Source: Clitoria ternatea
Lineage: Eukaryota; Streptophyta; Magnoliopsida; Fabales; Fabaceae
Direction of reading: 5' to 3'
DNA length: 64,000 bases
Assembly (NCBI GenBank): GCA_037962975.1
Contig: CM075674.1
Coordinates: 39,384,501 to 39,448,500, forward strand
Part shown: in pieces, positions 18,650 through 30,023 of the stretch
How the letters are laid out: every line of letters begins with the position of its first letter
Position numbering within the stretch: the first letter of the stretch is position 1
Position numbers and translations under genes: made by a program
The notes under the pieces: model-generated
The model's input: the letters and a program-made list of their open reading frames with translations, nothing else
Told to the model about the DNA's origin: nothing
Databases searched by the model: none

Positions 18650-20620
18650 CGTTGCCTTGGGTTAATTCCATATCTTTGCCTCTTGCTTGAGTGTCAAGCA
18701 GTTCCAACAACTCTTCGTCGTCCTTTTGGGCCACAGCTAAAGATTCCAGAAATTCATTGGAGATCTTCAGCATTCTGACTGTCATTTGATTCGGAGCGGT
18801 CATAACAACTCCAATGTTCATATCCCGAAAGCTCTCCAACAGTTCTTGCTCTTTGCCCATCAAGAAAGCCGCGTGCAATACCTTTCTACTCAGCGCATCA
18901 GCAACAACATTTGCTTTACCCGGGTGGTACCTCAAATCGAAATCATAATCCTTTAGGTACTCCACCCATCTCCTTTGTCTCATGTTGAGTTCCTTCTGAT
19001 CAAACAAATATTTCAAGCTTTTGTGGTCATTAAACACCACAAAGCGAGACCCATATAGATAATGGCGCCAAATCTTTAACGCATATACCACTACCGCAAG
19101 CTCAAGGTCATGAGTCAGATAATTCTGTTCATGCGGCCTCAATTGCCTTGAAGCATAGGCAATCACCCGGTCGGCCTGCATCAGTACACATCCCAAACCA
19201 AACTTAGATGCATCGTAATACAACACAAATTCCTTCGTCACATCAGGCAGTGCAAGTACAGGGACAGTCGTCAAACACCGCTTAAGAGTCTGGAAACTCA
19301 ATTCACACTTTTCCGACCATACAAATGGACTCTCCTTTCTCGTCAACTGAGTAAAAGGAAGTGCTATATGAGAAAATCCTTCAATGAAACGCCGATAATA
19401 CCCAGCCAGTCCGAGGAAACTCCTAATTTCAGTTACCAACCTAGGCCTTTCCCAAGCCATAACCGCTTCAATCTCAGATGGATCAACCGATACGCCCTCT
19501 CGGGAAATCACATGCCTAAAGAATTGTACACTTCCTTCCCAGAAATCACATTTGGATAACTTAGCGTACAACCTTTTCTCACGTAATATCTGCAGAATAA
19601 CTTGAAGATGTTGAGCATGCTCCTCAACCGACTTTGAGTACACCAGTATGTCATTGATGAATACTACCACAAACTGATCCAAGTACGGTTGAAAAATCTG
19701 ATTCATGTAGTCCATGAAGATAGCAGGAGCATTCGTCACTCCAAAGGGCATTACAACATACTCGAAATGTCCATACCGAGTCCGAAACGTTGTCTTCGGA
19801 ATATCTTCCGACTTCACTCGTATTTGGTGATATCCCGACCTCAAGTCGATCTTAGAAAATACAACAGCGCCTCACAACTGATCCAACAAATCGTCGATCC
19901 GTGGCAACAGATATTTATTCTTAACCGTCAATTTATTCAACTGTCGGTAATCGATACACATCCGCATACTACCGTCCTTCTTCTTTACCAATAGTATCGG
20001 AGCGCCCTATGGTGAAGCACTCGGTCGGATAAAGCTCTTCTCTAACATCTCGTTCACTTGCTTCTTCACTTCGATCAATTCCACCGAAGACATCCTATAA
20101 GGCGCACAGGACACAGGCTCAGCCCCGGGAATCAAGTGAATGGAAAAATCAATCTCCCGACTGGGAGGCAACTCCAGAATTTCTTCCGGGAATACATCAG
20201 GGAATTCGCATACTACCGGGATATCACTCGGCATAAGATTATACCGTCCCTTCGAAGTAAATAAAATAACATAGGTGGCGGAGACATTACTCACCACGTT
20301 CTTGGTGTCAAGTTCCTGGGAGAAAACGATAGTCTTCCGATAGCAGTCCACTATAACATGGTTAGCAGCTAACCAATCGAGACCTAAGATAATATCTAGG
20401 TTCTTCAATGGCATACAAATCAGATTCACCAGGAAAGTACGATCTTCAACTTGCATCGGCAACTCCCCACACATAGTGGTTGCACGGAAAGTGGAGCCAG
20501 TAGGAGTGGAGACACTAAGAGCGTTCTCCATTAACACAATCAGCAAACCAAGCTGTCATACACAGCTCTCAGAGATAAAAGAATGGGTCGCACCCAAATC
20601 ATAAATGACATTTACTAGAT
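18606..20620 (-). pseudogene. Chromovirus protease, reverse transcriptase and RNase H, broken
   Basis: One frame carries protease (DLGATHSF at about 20600), RT and RNase H down to 18606. The protease triplet is DLG, with Leu (codon 20595-20597) where Ser or Thr is expected. The RT box reads FINDILVYS, with Asn at codon 19653-19655 replacing the first catalytic Asp. In-frame stops occur near 20560, at 20007-20009 (TAG where Trp is expected) and near 19870 (TGA where Arg is expected). RNase H starts with LYYDASKFGLGCVLMQ. After 18606 the frame is lost and integrase resumes in another frame. Both active-site changes and the stops make this a non-functional copy. Confidence 0.87.
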
Positions 20621-20852
20621 AGCCATGGATAAGGCACTTACCCTGCACCAAGTTGTCGGTCCTTGCAACCTCCGAGGCATCAAAGGCAAATACTCACCCG
20701 GCCATAACATTCTGAGCGCCACTGAATTGAGCATCTGACCTCCCCGAGTGTTGGCCTCCACGACCAGCACCGTGTCTACCTCCTCTCAGAAAATTAGCAC
20801 CCCGAGTCCCAAAAGTGTTGGCTCGGTTACCATGCCCACTCGGTTGCTACCT

Positions 20853-21731
20853 CTATGGGCAATCGGGCCTAAGGTGTCCCGGTTGTCCACATTGGAAACA
20901 AACGATCTGACTAGCCGAACAGTGTTTCGAAATATGGCCCTCCTGGCCACAATTGTAGCACGCACGGCTACCCGACTGGCTACCAGATCGGCCAGTAGAA
21001 CCCTGACCAGAAGAGGAAAAGGACGTAGCGGAAGACTTACCGCCACGAAAGAACTGACCCATCTTCTTGAAGCTGAACCCTCTTACCTTCAGCGGTCTCT
21101 TATCTTTCGGCTGAAATGTCCTCTGTAATTGCACTTCCTCAGTCAGCCTAGCCTTGTTTACCAGAGTCGGATAATCCCGAATCTCCATCGGCACAATAAC
21201 ACTGCGAAGTTCAATTCGTAATCCAGCCTCATACTTGGCACACTTACTACCCTCGGTTCCTTCCAATGAGAAAGGGTGATAGAAGTCACACAGCTCGTCA
21301 AACTTAGTAGTGTACTCGGCCACTGACATTTGGCCCTGTTCCAACCTCAGAAACTCCATTTCCTTTCGGATTTTGTAATTATCCGGGAAGTACTTGACAA
21401 GAAACCTCCTTCAGAAATTCGCCCACACTAGCGGTTCACTCGCCGCTTTCATCTGTACTTTAGTCCGAGACCACCATATCCTAGCCTCGTCCTTCAACTG
21501 GTAAGTAGCAAACTGAACCTTCTGCTCCTCCGAGCACTCGAAATATTCAAAAGCTTGTTCGATTTCCCTTATCCAAACATACGCCCCATCGTAATCATGC
21601 CCTCCTTTATAGGCAGGGGGATTCCTTTTCAGGAATTTATCAAGAGTGGGACCAGATTCAGTCCTACTCATCAATTGGGAAAACTTTGAGATGAAGTCAT
21701 CTCCTCCACTAGAACTAGTCCCTTCAGCCAT
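20853..21731 (-). pseudogene. Chromovirus gag with two zinc knuckles, broken
   Basis: The start is the Met at 21731 (MAEGTSSSGG), 230 bases inside the primer site. The gag core spans the first piece (FEYFECSEEQKVQFATYQL, ARIWWSRTK), interrupted by TGA at 21411-21413. The second piece (21359-20853) has LEQGQMSVAEYTTKFDEL, then two CCHC zinc knuckles, CYNCGQEGHISKHC and CFQCGQPGHLRPDC, and ends at a TAG. Both pieces are in the same frame as protease-RT, so only stop codons separate them. The zinc knuckles would bind RNA for packaging. Confidence 0.87.
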
Positions 21732-21960
21732 AATGTAATTCTACAATGAACAAACACATCACCATTAATAACCAATGCTCTACCAGGGAGTCAAATATTT
21801 ACCTCACACATATAAAATACAACACCGCTGGAGTGCCAAGGGAATGATGCCAAGCTGCATAAACAACCACAAGCACAATGCAATAGAATGCAAAAACAGC
21901 CCAGTATAAGACTCATACAAATCACTCGGTTCACCCATACACCCGGCTCTAGAAAGAACC

Positions 21961-21974
21961 GCTCTGATACCAAC
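21961..21974 (-). promoter_or_regulatory. Primer-binding site, initiator tRNA-Met
   Basis: The minus strand reads TTGGTATCAGAGC directly inside the right LTR, the standard complement of plant initiator tRNA-Met used by many LTR retrotransposons. This fixes 21975-24545 as the 5' LTR. Confidence 0.9.
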
Positions 21975-24545
21975 TGTGACGACCCGCGTCAATTTTCCAT
22001 TTAATTACAACCGTTTAATCATTTTTCACAATAATTTTTCAATTTTACTAATAATTAATTAGGTCTTAATATAAAATAATATTTACTTTTCTTAATTACA
22101 TTAAAAATAATAAAAGCAAATTCAAAATAATGACGGATCAGAAATAAATCCATTAATAAAATGGGATTGATTAGAATCAGTGGAAGGAGAAAGATAAAGA
22201 CAGGGGTCATTCGCCTGAGCGAGACCCTGATTCGCTTAGGCGAAACCCGAGAAGGTCGCTTAGGCGAGTTTCGACTTGCTTGAACGAATGCTACACTTTA
22301 AACCTGAGCAGATAACAAGACCTGTAAGGAAAATTCACAAGTCAGGTTTCACTCGGCAATGGGTTCCCTCGGGCATACCTCACTCAGAAAATACTCTAAC
22401 TTTCCTCCACTCGGAAGAGGTCCTCTCAGCCATGGATCACTCGGAAAACGTCCTAACCTTCACCCGAAAGGGAGCGAAGGACACTCGCTTGAGCAAAATA
22501 GGCACAGAATCAACCGGCCCTCGCTCGGACAAGACTGAATCCGCTCGGTGAGATTCGCCCGGTAATCGACTTTACTACAACAAACACTCATGAAAATTAA
22601 TACCGATCACGTAGCATCATAAATTCATATTCACATCAGTCGGCATACCGATTCGAAATTAGTTCAACACAGTCATGTTGTAGCATCACACAAAAAACTC
22701 AAAATATATATTACACACATAATTTATTCAAAATCACTCGGTGCCTTGGCATCAGTCCTCCGCTTGGCGCACCTCTAGGGCTCCGACCTCTTCCCTGTCA
22801 CTGGTTACTAAATTGAAAACCACAACAAGGGTGAGTGTTTGGCATCATAATTAATCTAGAACGGAAATTAACAATTTACATGTATATAAACTCCGTCTGA
22901 TTGCATTCTCATCATACTACAAATCACACTCGGCCAATTTAGCAATTCACACTCGGCAATTATAGCATTTCACACTCGACAATTATAGCATTTCACACTC
23001 GGCAAACATAGATAATCATACTCGGTAGATATAGTGAATCACACTCGGAAATTACAACAAATCACACTCGGCAAACATCATATTGCACTCGGCAAATATA
23101 TCAAATCATACTCAGCAAATATATCAAATTGCACTCGGCAATTGTAACAAATCACACTCGGTAAATATAATTAAATACATACACATCACAATACTAATAA
23201 TTCATCAATTGTCACCACTGACTCTCATACAAAATTGACGCCTAGTATCCGGATACTAAAGGATCGGCCTTCAGCTGGGAGTCCGACTTGACATCCCGTG
23301 AACCCGACTTGGCTCCCCCTCAACCACTGGGTCATAGACCTCTGGGTAGCTCAACTGGGTCCGACTTGACTGCGGAAGCCAAAAATGAGGGTAATACATA
23401 CCGTCGGCCGTCCCATACCACATAATCACATATCATATCTCATTATCATTACATGTCATCAACAAACAGTGGATGCAACTACCAGAAACTGGCTTGTGCT
23501 CACAATACAAGGTGACCGACTTGTCAAGCCCATCCATCACATTGCCACTAGGCGACCTGCTTGTCAAGCCCGACATCATATTGCCACTATACATCGATTA
23601 TCACAGCATCAAATATTTCAAACTCATAATCATCTTAAGTCACACACACACGATCTTAAACCGATCGGTGTCCATATACATACATGCATACATATACAAC
23701 TCATTCACATACAACTTTCATCCAGCATCATTTCTTACCATGTTCACAATCAGTTCAACGACTCGGATTCAAAGTATGTCATATTCTAATTAATTATAAC
23801 CCGAACACCCCCTTACCTCGGTTCCAAGCTTCGACAATCTGCTCCTGATGCCGATTACGTCCTCTAAGCGCTGGGTTCACGCTTTCTCCTCCGAATCCAG
23901 CACCAGCTTCGTCAATCAGTCCTCCGGTGTTCGTTCTGCTACCTACGGGGTTGATATGCGAAACCCGTTAACGTCGTACCACCCTCACAGTCAAAAGACC
24001 ATTTTCAGGCTCACACACCATACATGACCATTCGGTCCAAAGGAGGAAACGAAAGAGACGAGGAAACACAAATTCAAACGGTTCAATGGACTCACCTTGA
24101 AACCACGGTCACGGAAATGTAGTTATCTCAAGGTTTTGATGCAAAATGGACCTCCCCTCAGAGCATACAGCTCGCAGCGATGGAGGAAGAAGAAGAAGAA
24201 AAGAAACAGACGAAGAAGAAGAAGGTTCGCGTAAAAGTGAATGATTGAGTGAATGATTGAGAAAGAGAAAGAAACCTTCTTTATGTAAAGCTCAGGGGCA
24301 AACCGGTCACTTCCCCATTTCTTTTATATTTTCTTTGAAAATTTTAATTAAACCTTTACCTCCTTCTAATCACTCCTCATTTAACCCTTTTTATAATTAA
24401 TCAATCAAATAAATTTTATTTACTTTCACAACATTTAATTTTTTATAATTGCCTAATAATTTGTAAAAATATCAAATAAATCACTCAAACATTTATCAAT
24501 ATTTTCCGCTACACATAATTTTACTAAAATATCCAGGATGTTACA
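21975..24545 (-). repeat. 5' LTR of the chromovirus (right copy)
   Basis: This 2571 bp block begins TGTGACGACCC and ends CCAGGATGTTACA. It matches 14667-17287 nearly base for base with scattered substitutions, many of them C/T or G/A, plus two deletions relative to the left copy. The right end is followed by CTTTC, the target duplication. Confidence 0.92.
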
Positions 24546-25448
24546 CTTTCTTAGCGGTATATATTTCAAACTACTGATAAATGTTAGGAAGCTATGTTTA
24601 CAACACGTTTCAAAATGCGGTGAACGAAGCTTATCTTAGCGATTTTGGTATTGGACCGCTGATAAATGCGGGGGTCTATGTTAGGGGTTCGAATTGTTTG
24701 CTGCTGAGAAATCAATGAGCCTATGTTAGCGGTTTGAATTTTTTTAACTGTTGACAAATATATGGAGAAATAACTAGAAATTGTTTTATTGATATAAAAT
24801 AGATGAGAAACTAATTTACAATATGTGTCAAAACAACTATTGTTTTCAATTTATTAATATTTATATAAAAAAAAATTTTTGTTATTGTAATTTTTTCACT
24901 ATTTTTTATGGGAAAAATTTCAACCACTAGTCCAAAAGAAAAATCTACCCATATAAGATAACACTAAACGGTAAAAGACAAAATCATACATAATTTTTTT
25001 TTCATATATTTTCTTGCTCGTACTTTGTATCCAACCAAACAGTTTATGGTTCATGCATAACCAAGATGTATCTAGTTTCCATTTGGAAGAGAAGTTCTGT
25101 AACTCGTTTGAGGAAATTTTGACACGATACATAATTTTCAATACCAGTTGACATGACACAAAAGTTACGGAAGAAAAGTTTTGCAAAGTTTTGGGAAATT
25201 TTGAAACGATACATAATTACCAATACCAGATGACACGATACTGATACAAACGTTATAAATACTACTATTAATGATGAGATTAATCTACGTTTATAAACAC
25301 CATTTTTTATATATATATATATATAAAATTTAAAGTTTCTCTACTATCAATAACACTCCCTAAAACATGCCATAAATTTGGCAAACATCCCCTAAAAATT
25401 AGTTTGTTGCTCCCTATGCAATTCAATTTTTTTTAGGATATTAAAAGG
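24546..25448. other. Non-coding flank, continuation of the older TTAGCGGT-word repeat
   Basis: The first 220 bases resume the TTAGCGGTT / GGACCGCT word pattern seen before 14667. Between 25080 and 25250 the phrase TTTTGAAACGATACATAATT recurs twice with CAATACCAG(T/A)TGACA, a short direct repeat of about 75 bases. A (TA)n run is at 25309-25325. No gene is supported. Confidence 0.45.
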
Positions 25449-26149
25449 GGACCATTTTTGGCATTGCAGGAGGGGGAGACGTATCAATTAGCAGGAACCC
25501 CTTTCATCAATTTCATCTTCTTCATCAACTCAAAACCAGAAAACCACCAACAGCACCCAACTTCATCATTTCCTCTTCATCCCCTTTATCATCTTCTTCC
25601 TCTAAAACCTTCATCACCATCATCAAATCAAAGAAAAAATAGAGAACCAAAAGCAAAAATCCAACTTTATCATTTCATCATATTCCTTTTATCAATTCAC
25701 AAATTAAGAAGCCCATCTCAACCATCAACCATCAACACAAAAATAACATTAAACTAAAAATACAAAAAAATAAAGAAATAACTAGGAAAAGAAAAAAAAA
25801 CCGCCACCACTGCCGGCCACCTCCACCACCGGCCGCCACTACCACCGCTAGTCGCCGGCCGCCGGTCACCACCACCACCGCTGGCCGCCGCTTCCACCTT
25901 CACTTAAGCCACCACCCATCATCTCTTTCTCTCTCTTGGTCCTTCTTCTCTCTTTCTCTCACTAGCTTTCTCTCTCCTCTTTTCAATTTTTTCTTTATGG
26001 CTGCTGCATATCTATCTAGGCTCTCCTAGAATTAGAATTTAGGTTAAGATGCTTGTGGTGGTGGGCTTTGTGATGAGGCCCAAGTTTTTTTTAAAAAAAT
26101 CTGAAGCGAAAAAAAATGTCTATCCTTTTGTGTTCAAAACTTGTTAAAA

Positions 26150-26365
26150 AAAGTCACTGTGGTTCTACTAGTAAGTGAGCATGTTAATTAACAAGAGTAA
26201 ATGGGTTTGAATCCCACCTCCTGCACTTACTTTGTTTTTTATTAATCATGAGTTACTTATTAAATGTAATTTGTAACCTTTCTAGTAAAGAAGTAAATAT
26301 CTTAATGGTATGTATGTTTTATCTTTCACAATAAAGACATGGGTTCAAGACCTACTTATTGTGTT
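26150..26365 (+). repeat. Two similar units with tRNA B-box-like words
   Basis: Two units about 130 bases apart carry TAGTAA(G/A)(T/G)..., then a short spacer, then GGGTTTGAATCCCACCT (about 26203-26219) or GGGTTCAAGACCTACTT (about 26341-26357). The words resemble the pol III B box (GGTTCGANTCC). No cloverleaf forms, so these are not tRNA genes. They may be fragments of a tRNA-derived repeat inside the LTR. Confidence 0.4.
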
Positions 26366-26828
26366 TTTGACTTCTTATTTTATTTTATTTTTGAATTCTT
26401 ATTTTATTTTATTTTATTTTTACTTATTGTCTCTTTGTTTCATTATTATTTGTGTATTAATATTAATATTTTATTTTTTTGTCTATTAATTGTTATGCAT
26501 AGGAGAAATTTGTCCCTTTTAGTTATATTAAAGTTTTATTTATTTGTTTAATTATTGTCACTTATTTGTGGTTATTTATTTTAGCATCTTTTAAATATAT
26601 TTTGTTCCCTTTTGCTTGTTAGCGTCTTTTCATAAATTTTCTTTCATTTATAAAAAAAATCAAATTAATCAAAAACTCAAAATATTTCTAAAAGTTAATT
26701 TCCTCAAATAACTACGTGACCCTGATTTCTCGAAAGCTCGAGAATACGTAGGAGCGGGAAGTAATTCCTGTCGGGCCCATCTTTCTTTGTTTAATTTCTA
26801 GAGTTTCTATTTTTATCTTGTTACTAAA

Positions 26829-27166
26829 AGGAGGAGCGAGGTTAATTTGGACGAGACGTCCTGTTAATCTCATGTTTTTTTATAATATCTCTTTTTTAAA
26901 AAAGGAGGAACGAGGTTAATTTAGACGAGACGTCTTGTTAATCTCACATTTTTGTAGTATTTCTTTAAAAAATGAGGAGCGATGTTAATTTAGACGAGAC
27001 GTCTTATTAATCTCACATTTTTGTAGTATTTCTTTAAAAGAAGGAGCGAGATTAATTTGGACGAGACATCCTGTTAATCTCATATTTTTTTAATAATATC
27101 TCTTTTAAAAAAGGAGGAGTGAGGTTAATTTGGACGAGACGTTCTGTTAATCTCATGTTTTAAAAT
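26829..27166. repeat. Five-copy tandem repeat in the Ogre-like LTR
   Basis: Units of about 60-75 bases contain GGAGCGAGGTTAATTTGGACGAGACGTCCTGTTAATCTCA, broken here as GGAGCGAGGTTAATTTGG plus ACGAGACGTCCTGTTAATC, followed by a T-rich linker. Starts are near 26830, 26905, 26976, 27043 and 27114. GAGACGTC(C/T)(T/C)GTTAATCTC contains a partial dyad. Units differ by a few C/T changes. Confidence 0.8.
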
Positions 27167-27485
27167 TTCTGTGCCTATTTTTTGTTTATTTTTGTATGCT
27201 TTGTCATTTCATACGTTTCTTCTCTGAAGAAGTTAAAATAATTTTTGGGCTAATTATAATGCAAGCTATCATCTTAAGGTAACCGTTTTATAACGGACAT
27301 TTGTGAGGTGCTAATACCTTCCTCACCTGTAATTAGACTCCTGAATATGACCAATGCTTTAATAAAGGTTTTTCCGGTATTTTACCCTTAAAAATATTGG
27401 TGGCGACTCCCTGTTTTTCGAAAGGATTTCAAAACTCGTTTTATTTTTAAGGGTCGGTTGTCCCGTCGCGATCCCGGTCGCGACA

Positions 27486-29900
27486 ACGTTCATATTCTCG
27501 AAATTAACAATAAAACTTGTGGCATTCAGATAAACAAATTACAGAATTTTATTACTGCTGCTTTGCAACATGCTTACATCACATTAACAAAGTCAGTGGG
27601 AGAGTCAGATTCATGTAAGAGTATAGGTTTCTTAATTCTTTAACCATTCTTTTTATACTTTCCTCATTTTTAATTTTTTTTTACTTCCCGTAATTTTCAA
27701 AAATATATAATAAAAATTATTAAATAATCTTAGAATACATCATTTTACCATCTAATTTTTTAGTTTGACCTTATATTTTTCCTTCTTTGTTTATTTCACG
27801 TCTTTATATATAGTAATTTATTTAAAAAGTAAGAATATAATAAGAAAATAAGTAATGAATGTTTTCTTAACTCTTAAAATAACAAATAAAAAATAATTTT
27901 TTAAAATTACACAAAATAAAAAAACAGGGAATATTAACCAATGTATCCTTTTGGGGGTTAGTTATAGATATAGTTATTCACATCAACTATAAAAAAAATG
28001 TTATATCCTTTTATAAATTTTCTTACAAATTCTCTTACTATTTTAAATAGGTAATGAATAAAAAAATAAACATGAAATATATTATCTTGAAAACATTAAA
28101 CGTATTTAATTTTTTCTGAAATTAGTAACTAGGAGGATATAAAATTATTCAACCAAAAAGAAGCTATAAATCTTTATTTCTATTTAATTGTTTACTTTTA
28201 AAAACTATAAGCTCTTTATTTTTTTTATATTCACCAAATAATTCTAGTCACTTTTGAAAAACTATAAACTCCTATAAAAGCCATAAGCTATCTACGTCAA
28301 AATGACACTAACTATATGGAGAAAAAAAATACACATATTAATAAATATAATTCATATTATTAATTATTATAAAAAATCGACTGCTTTCTTATTTTATTTT
28401 TGTCAAAAACTATAACCTCCCTTGTTGATTATCATATAATTAAAATATTTTATGTCCTTTAAAGTCATTTAAAATAATTTAAGATAGTTTTAACAAACAA
28501 CCTTATTTCAATAAGCTCCCTAATAAGTTACTACCCCTGTCTTTAAATATAAGATCCATTTACCTAATTCACGAGTATTAAGAAAGTTGATTAATTTGGT
28601 TAAAATCTTTAACTTTGTCTAAAATTAAAAGTAATTTTTCAAAACTACACTTAAGATCATTGATAATACCATTTTTTCATCTCACTCATTATCTCTCCAT
28701 TAATTTTCTCTTTATCATACTTCATGACTTGTATTCCATATGAAAAAGTAAAGTCAATAGGAAGGAAATTAATTTTTGTGTTAGCTAGTTGTAATAGGAG
28801 AGATAAATATTTGAAACCATATAATTTTATTTATTGTTTGTTTAAACTTTAATAAGAGTTACTTATTTAATAGGGGTATTTTAATTTAAAAATAATTAAT
28901 GACATAGAAATTTAAAAGAGTATTTTATATTAAAAAACAAAAAAAAATCTTAAAGTATGATGGGGACGGAGATAGTATAAGTTACCCAAAAACAAGGTTC
29001 ATATAATGAACCTAAATGTAAATGAAAATGAAGAGTGTCTTCCTTAATTTGCATTGTTTGTCAAAACGGATGAGAAATTTAAATTCACCATTTGTATTGT
29101 GTTATTAATAGATTCTCCAACGATCTATTAGTCCATCTATTGTTTTTTTATTTATTCAGTTTCATCCTTTCACACATTTAAGAAACATATTAAATGTGTT
29201 TTTTTTTTCTCTTGCCTTTTTTTAAAATGTGTCTTCTCTTTTTATAATGCTCTCATGTTTCAATATAATTGATGACCAAAAGGGTATTATTAAAAAATAA
29301 ACATGAAATTACCTTTATTTATAAACAAATAAAAATACAAATTTTGTTTCTCTTGGATGAAAATCACGATACCCTTTAAATATATATAACTAAATATGCA
29401 CTCGAATTTAAGGCAGTGGTCTGATCACTTTTAGTTGCATTTATTAACAGATTACTAAAAGCAAGTGACAAATATATCATCCGTAGTTATACACTTTTCC
29501 TTGTTTTTGTTTTGATAAAGCTTGCCTTTTTTGACAAATCACGCACTAGCTATTACCTTTTCGAGTTTAGCCACAAAAAAGAAACAGCATCCCACTCGCA
29601 TCCACACGCAAATTTGATACAATTGAAAAGTAGAGATTACCCTTAGCTCGACGCACACTGCACAAGAAGGTTTCATACAAAAATTATCAATGGTAGTTTC
29701 GTACTTGAAATAATTTCATTCTGTCCAATTCCACTCCATTTCTACTTCCTATTTTACTCTTTAGGTTCCTCTTCCACGTACTTTCTAATATCATAATACT
29801 AGATGTTACTGTTAGCCGTTAAGTTGCTAAGCAAATGCCACGTTAGATTCACCGTTTCCTTTGGTTGCAAGTTTTGTGAGATTCTCTGCTTCTCGATGTC
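27486..29900. other. AT-rich intergenic region upstream of the aspartic protease gene
   Basis: No gene is seen. It contains one MITE (28531-28975) and otherwise A/T runs with a 33-36 bp period of nothing recognisable. The last 300 bases before the protease gene should hold its promoter. Confidence 0.45.
28531..28975. mobile_element. Stowaway-like MITE
   Basis: The 445 bp unit is flanked by TA on both sides (28529-28530 and 28976-28977). The ends pair imperfectly: CTACCCCTGTCTTTAAATAT at the left and, reading inward from the right end, CTATCTCCGTCCCCATCATA. The CTNCCTCCGTCC-type terminus and TA target duplication fit Tc1/mariner-derived MITEs. It has no coding capacity. Confidence 0.6.
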
Positions 29901-29901
29901 A

Positions 29902-29909
29902 ATATATAA
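29902..29909 (+). promoter_or_regulatory. TATA box of the aspartic protease gene
   Basis: ATATATAA occurs in CAATATATAAACCC, about 115 bases before the start codon at 30024. A plant transcript would begin near 29935, giving a 5' leader of roughly 90 bases. An upstream in-frame ATG at 29967 is followed by 19 residues without signal-peptide character. Confidence 0.55.
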
Positions 29910-30023
29910 ACCCTTGAATTCAGCACGATTCCCTCGAGCCTCGTCCTCCACCTTCATCAACTGTTTGTGTTTGAGCTTCCACATTTGTCAGAAAACTATC
30001 CAAGGTTTTTTTGTTTTCCCAAC

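Larger units (their letters stand above)
14667..24545 (-). mobile_element. Complete Ty3/gypsy chromovirus (Tekay/Del-like) with decayed genes
   Basis: The element is bounded by a 5 bp target duplication, CTTTC at 14662-14666 and 24546-24550. It has two similar LTRs (TGTGAC...TGTTACA), a primer site for initiator tRNA-Met next to the right LTR, and a polypurine tract next to the left LTR. All genes are on the minus strand in the order gag, protease, RT, RNase H, integrase, chromodomain, as in chromoviruses. The C-terminal chromodomain and the long LTRs point to the Tekay/Del group. The coding region is broken by several stops and one frameshift. The LTRs differ by scattered substitutions and indels, including a block of about 40 bases near 16727-16766 missing from the right copy, so the insertion is not recent. 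Confidence 0.93.
25449..27485 (+). mobile_element. Decayed Ogre/Tat-like LTR fragment with primer-site remnant
   Basis: The segment reads like a plus-strand LTR followed by a short leader. TGGTGGCGACTCC at 27398-27410 is the type of primer site described for Ogre elements (tRNA-Arg). Upstream are GGTGCTAATACCTTCC and TTTTACCCTTAAAAATA, a familiar Ogre LTR-end style. Downstream is a GTCGCGATCCCGGTCGCGACA dyad at 27465-27485. The left part is CT/CA-rich with a CCACCACCGCCGG-like block at 25801-25910. I could not find a TG start or a target duplication, and the coding body is absent. It may be a truncated element or a relic of recombination. The left boundary is approximate. Confidence 0.45.

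Noticed and set aside
25458..25757. Plus-strand 99-residue open frame rich in Pro/Ser/His
   Set aside because: It arises from a CT/CA-rich tract in a decayed LTR and shows no domain.
26200..26220. tRNA gene
   Set aside because: A B-box-like word is present but no cloverleaf, anticodon arm or acceptor stem can be formed.
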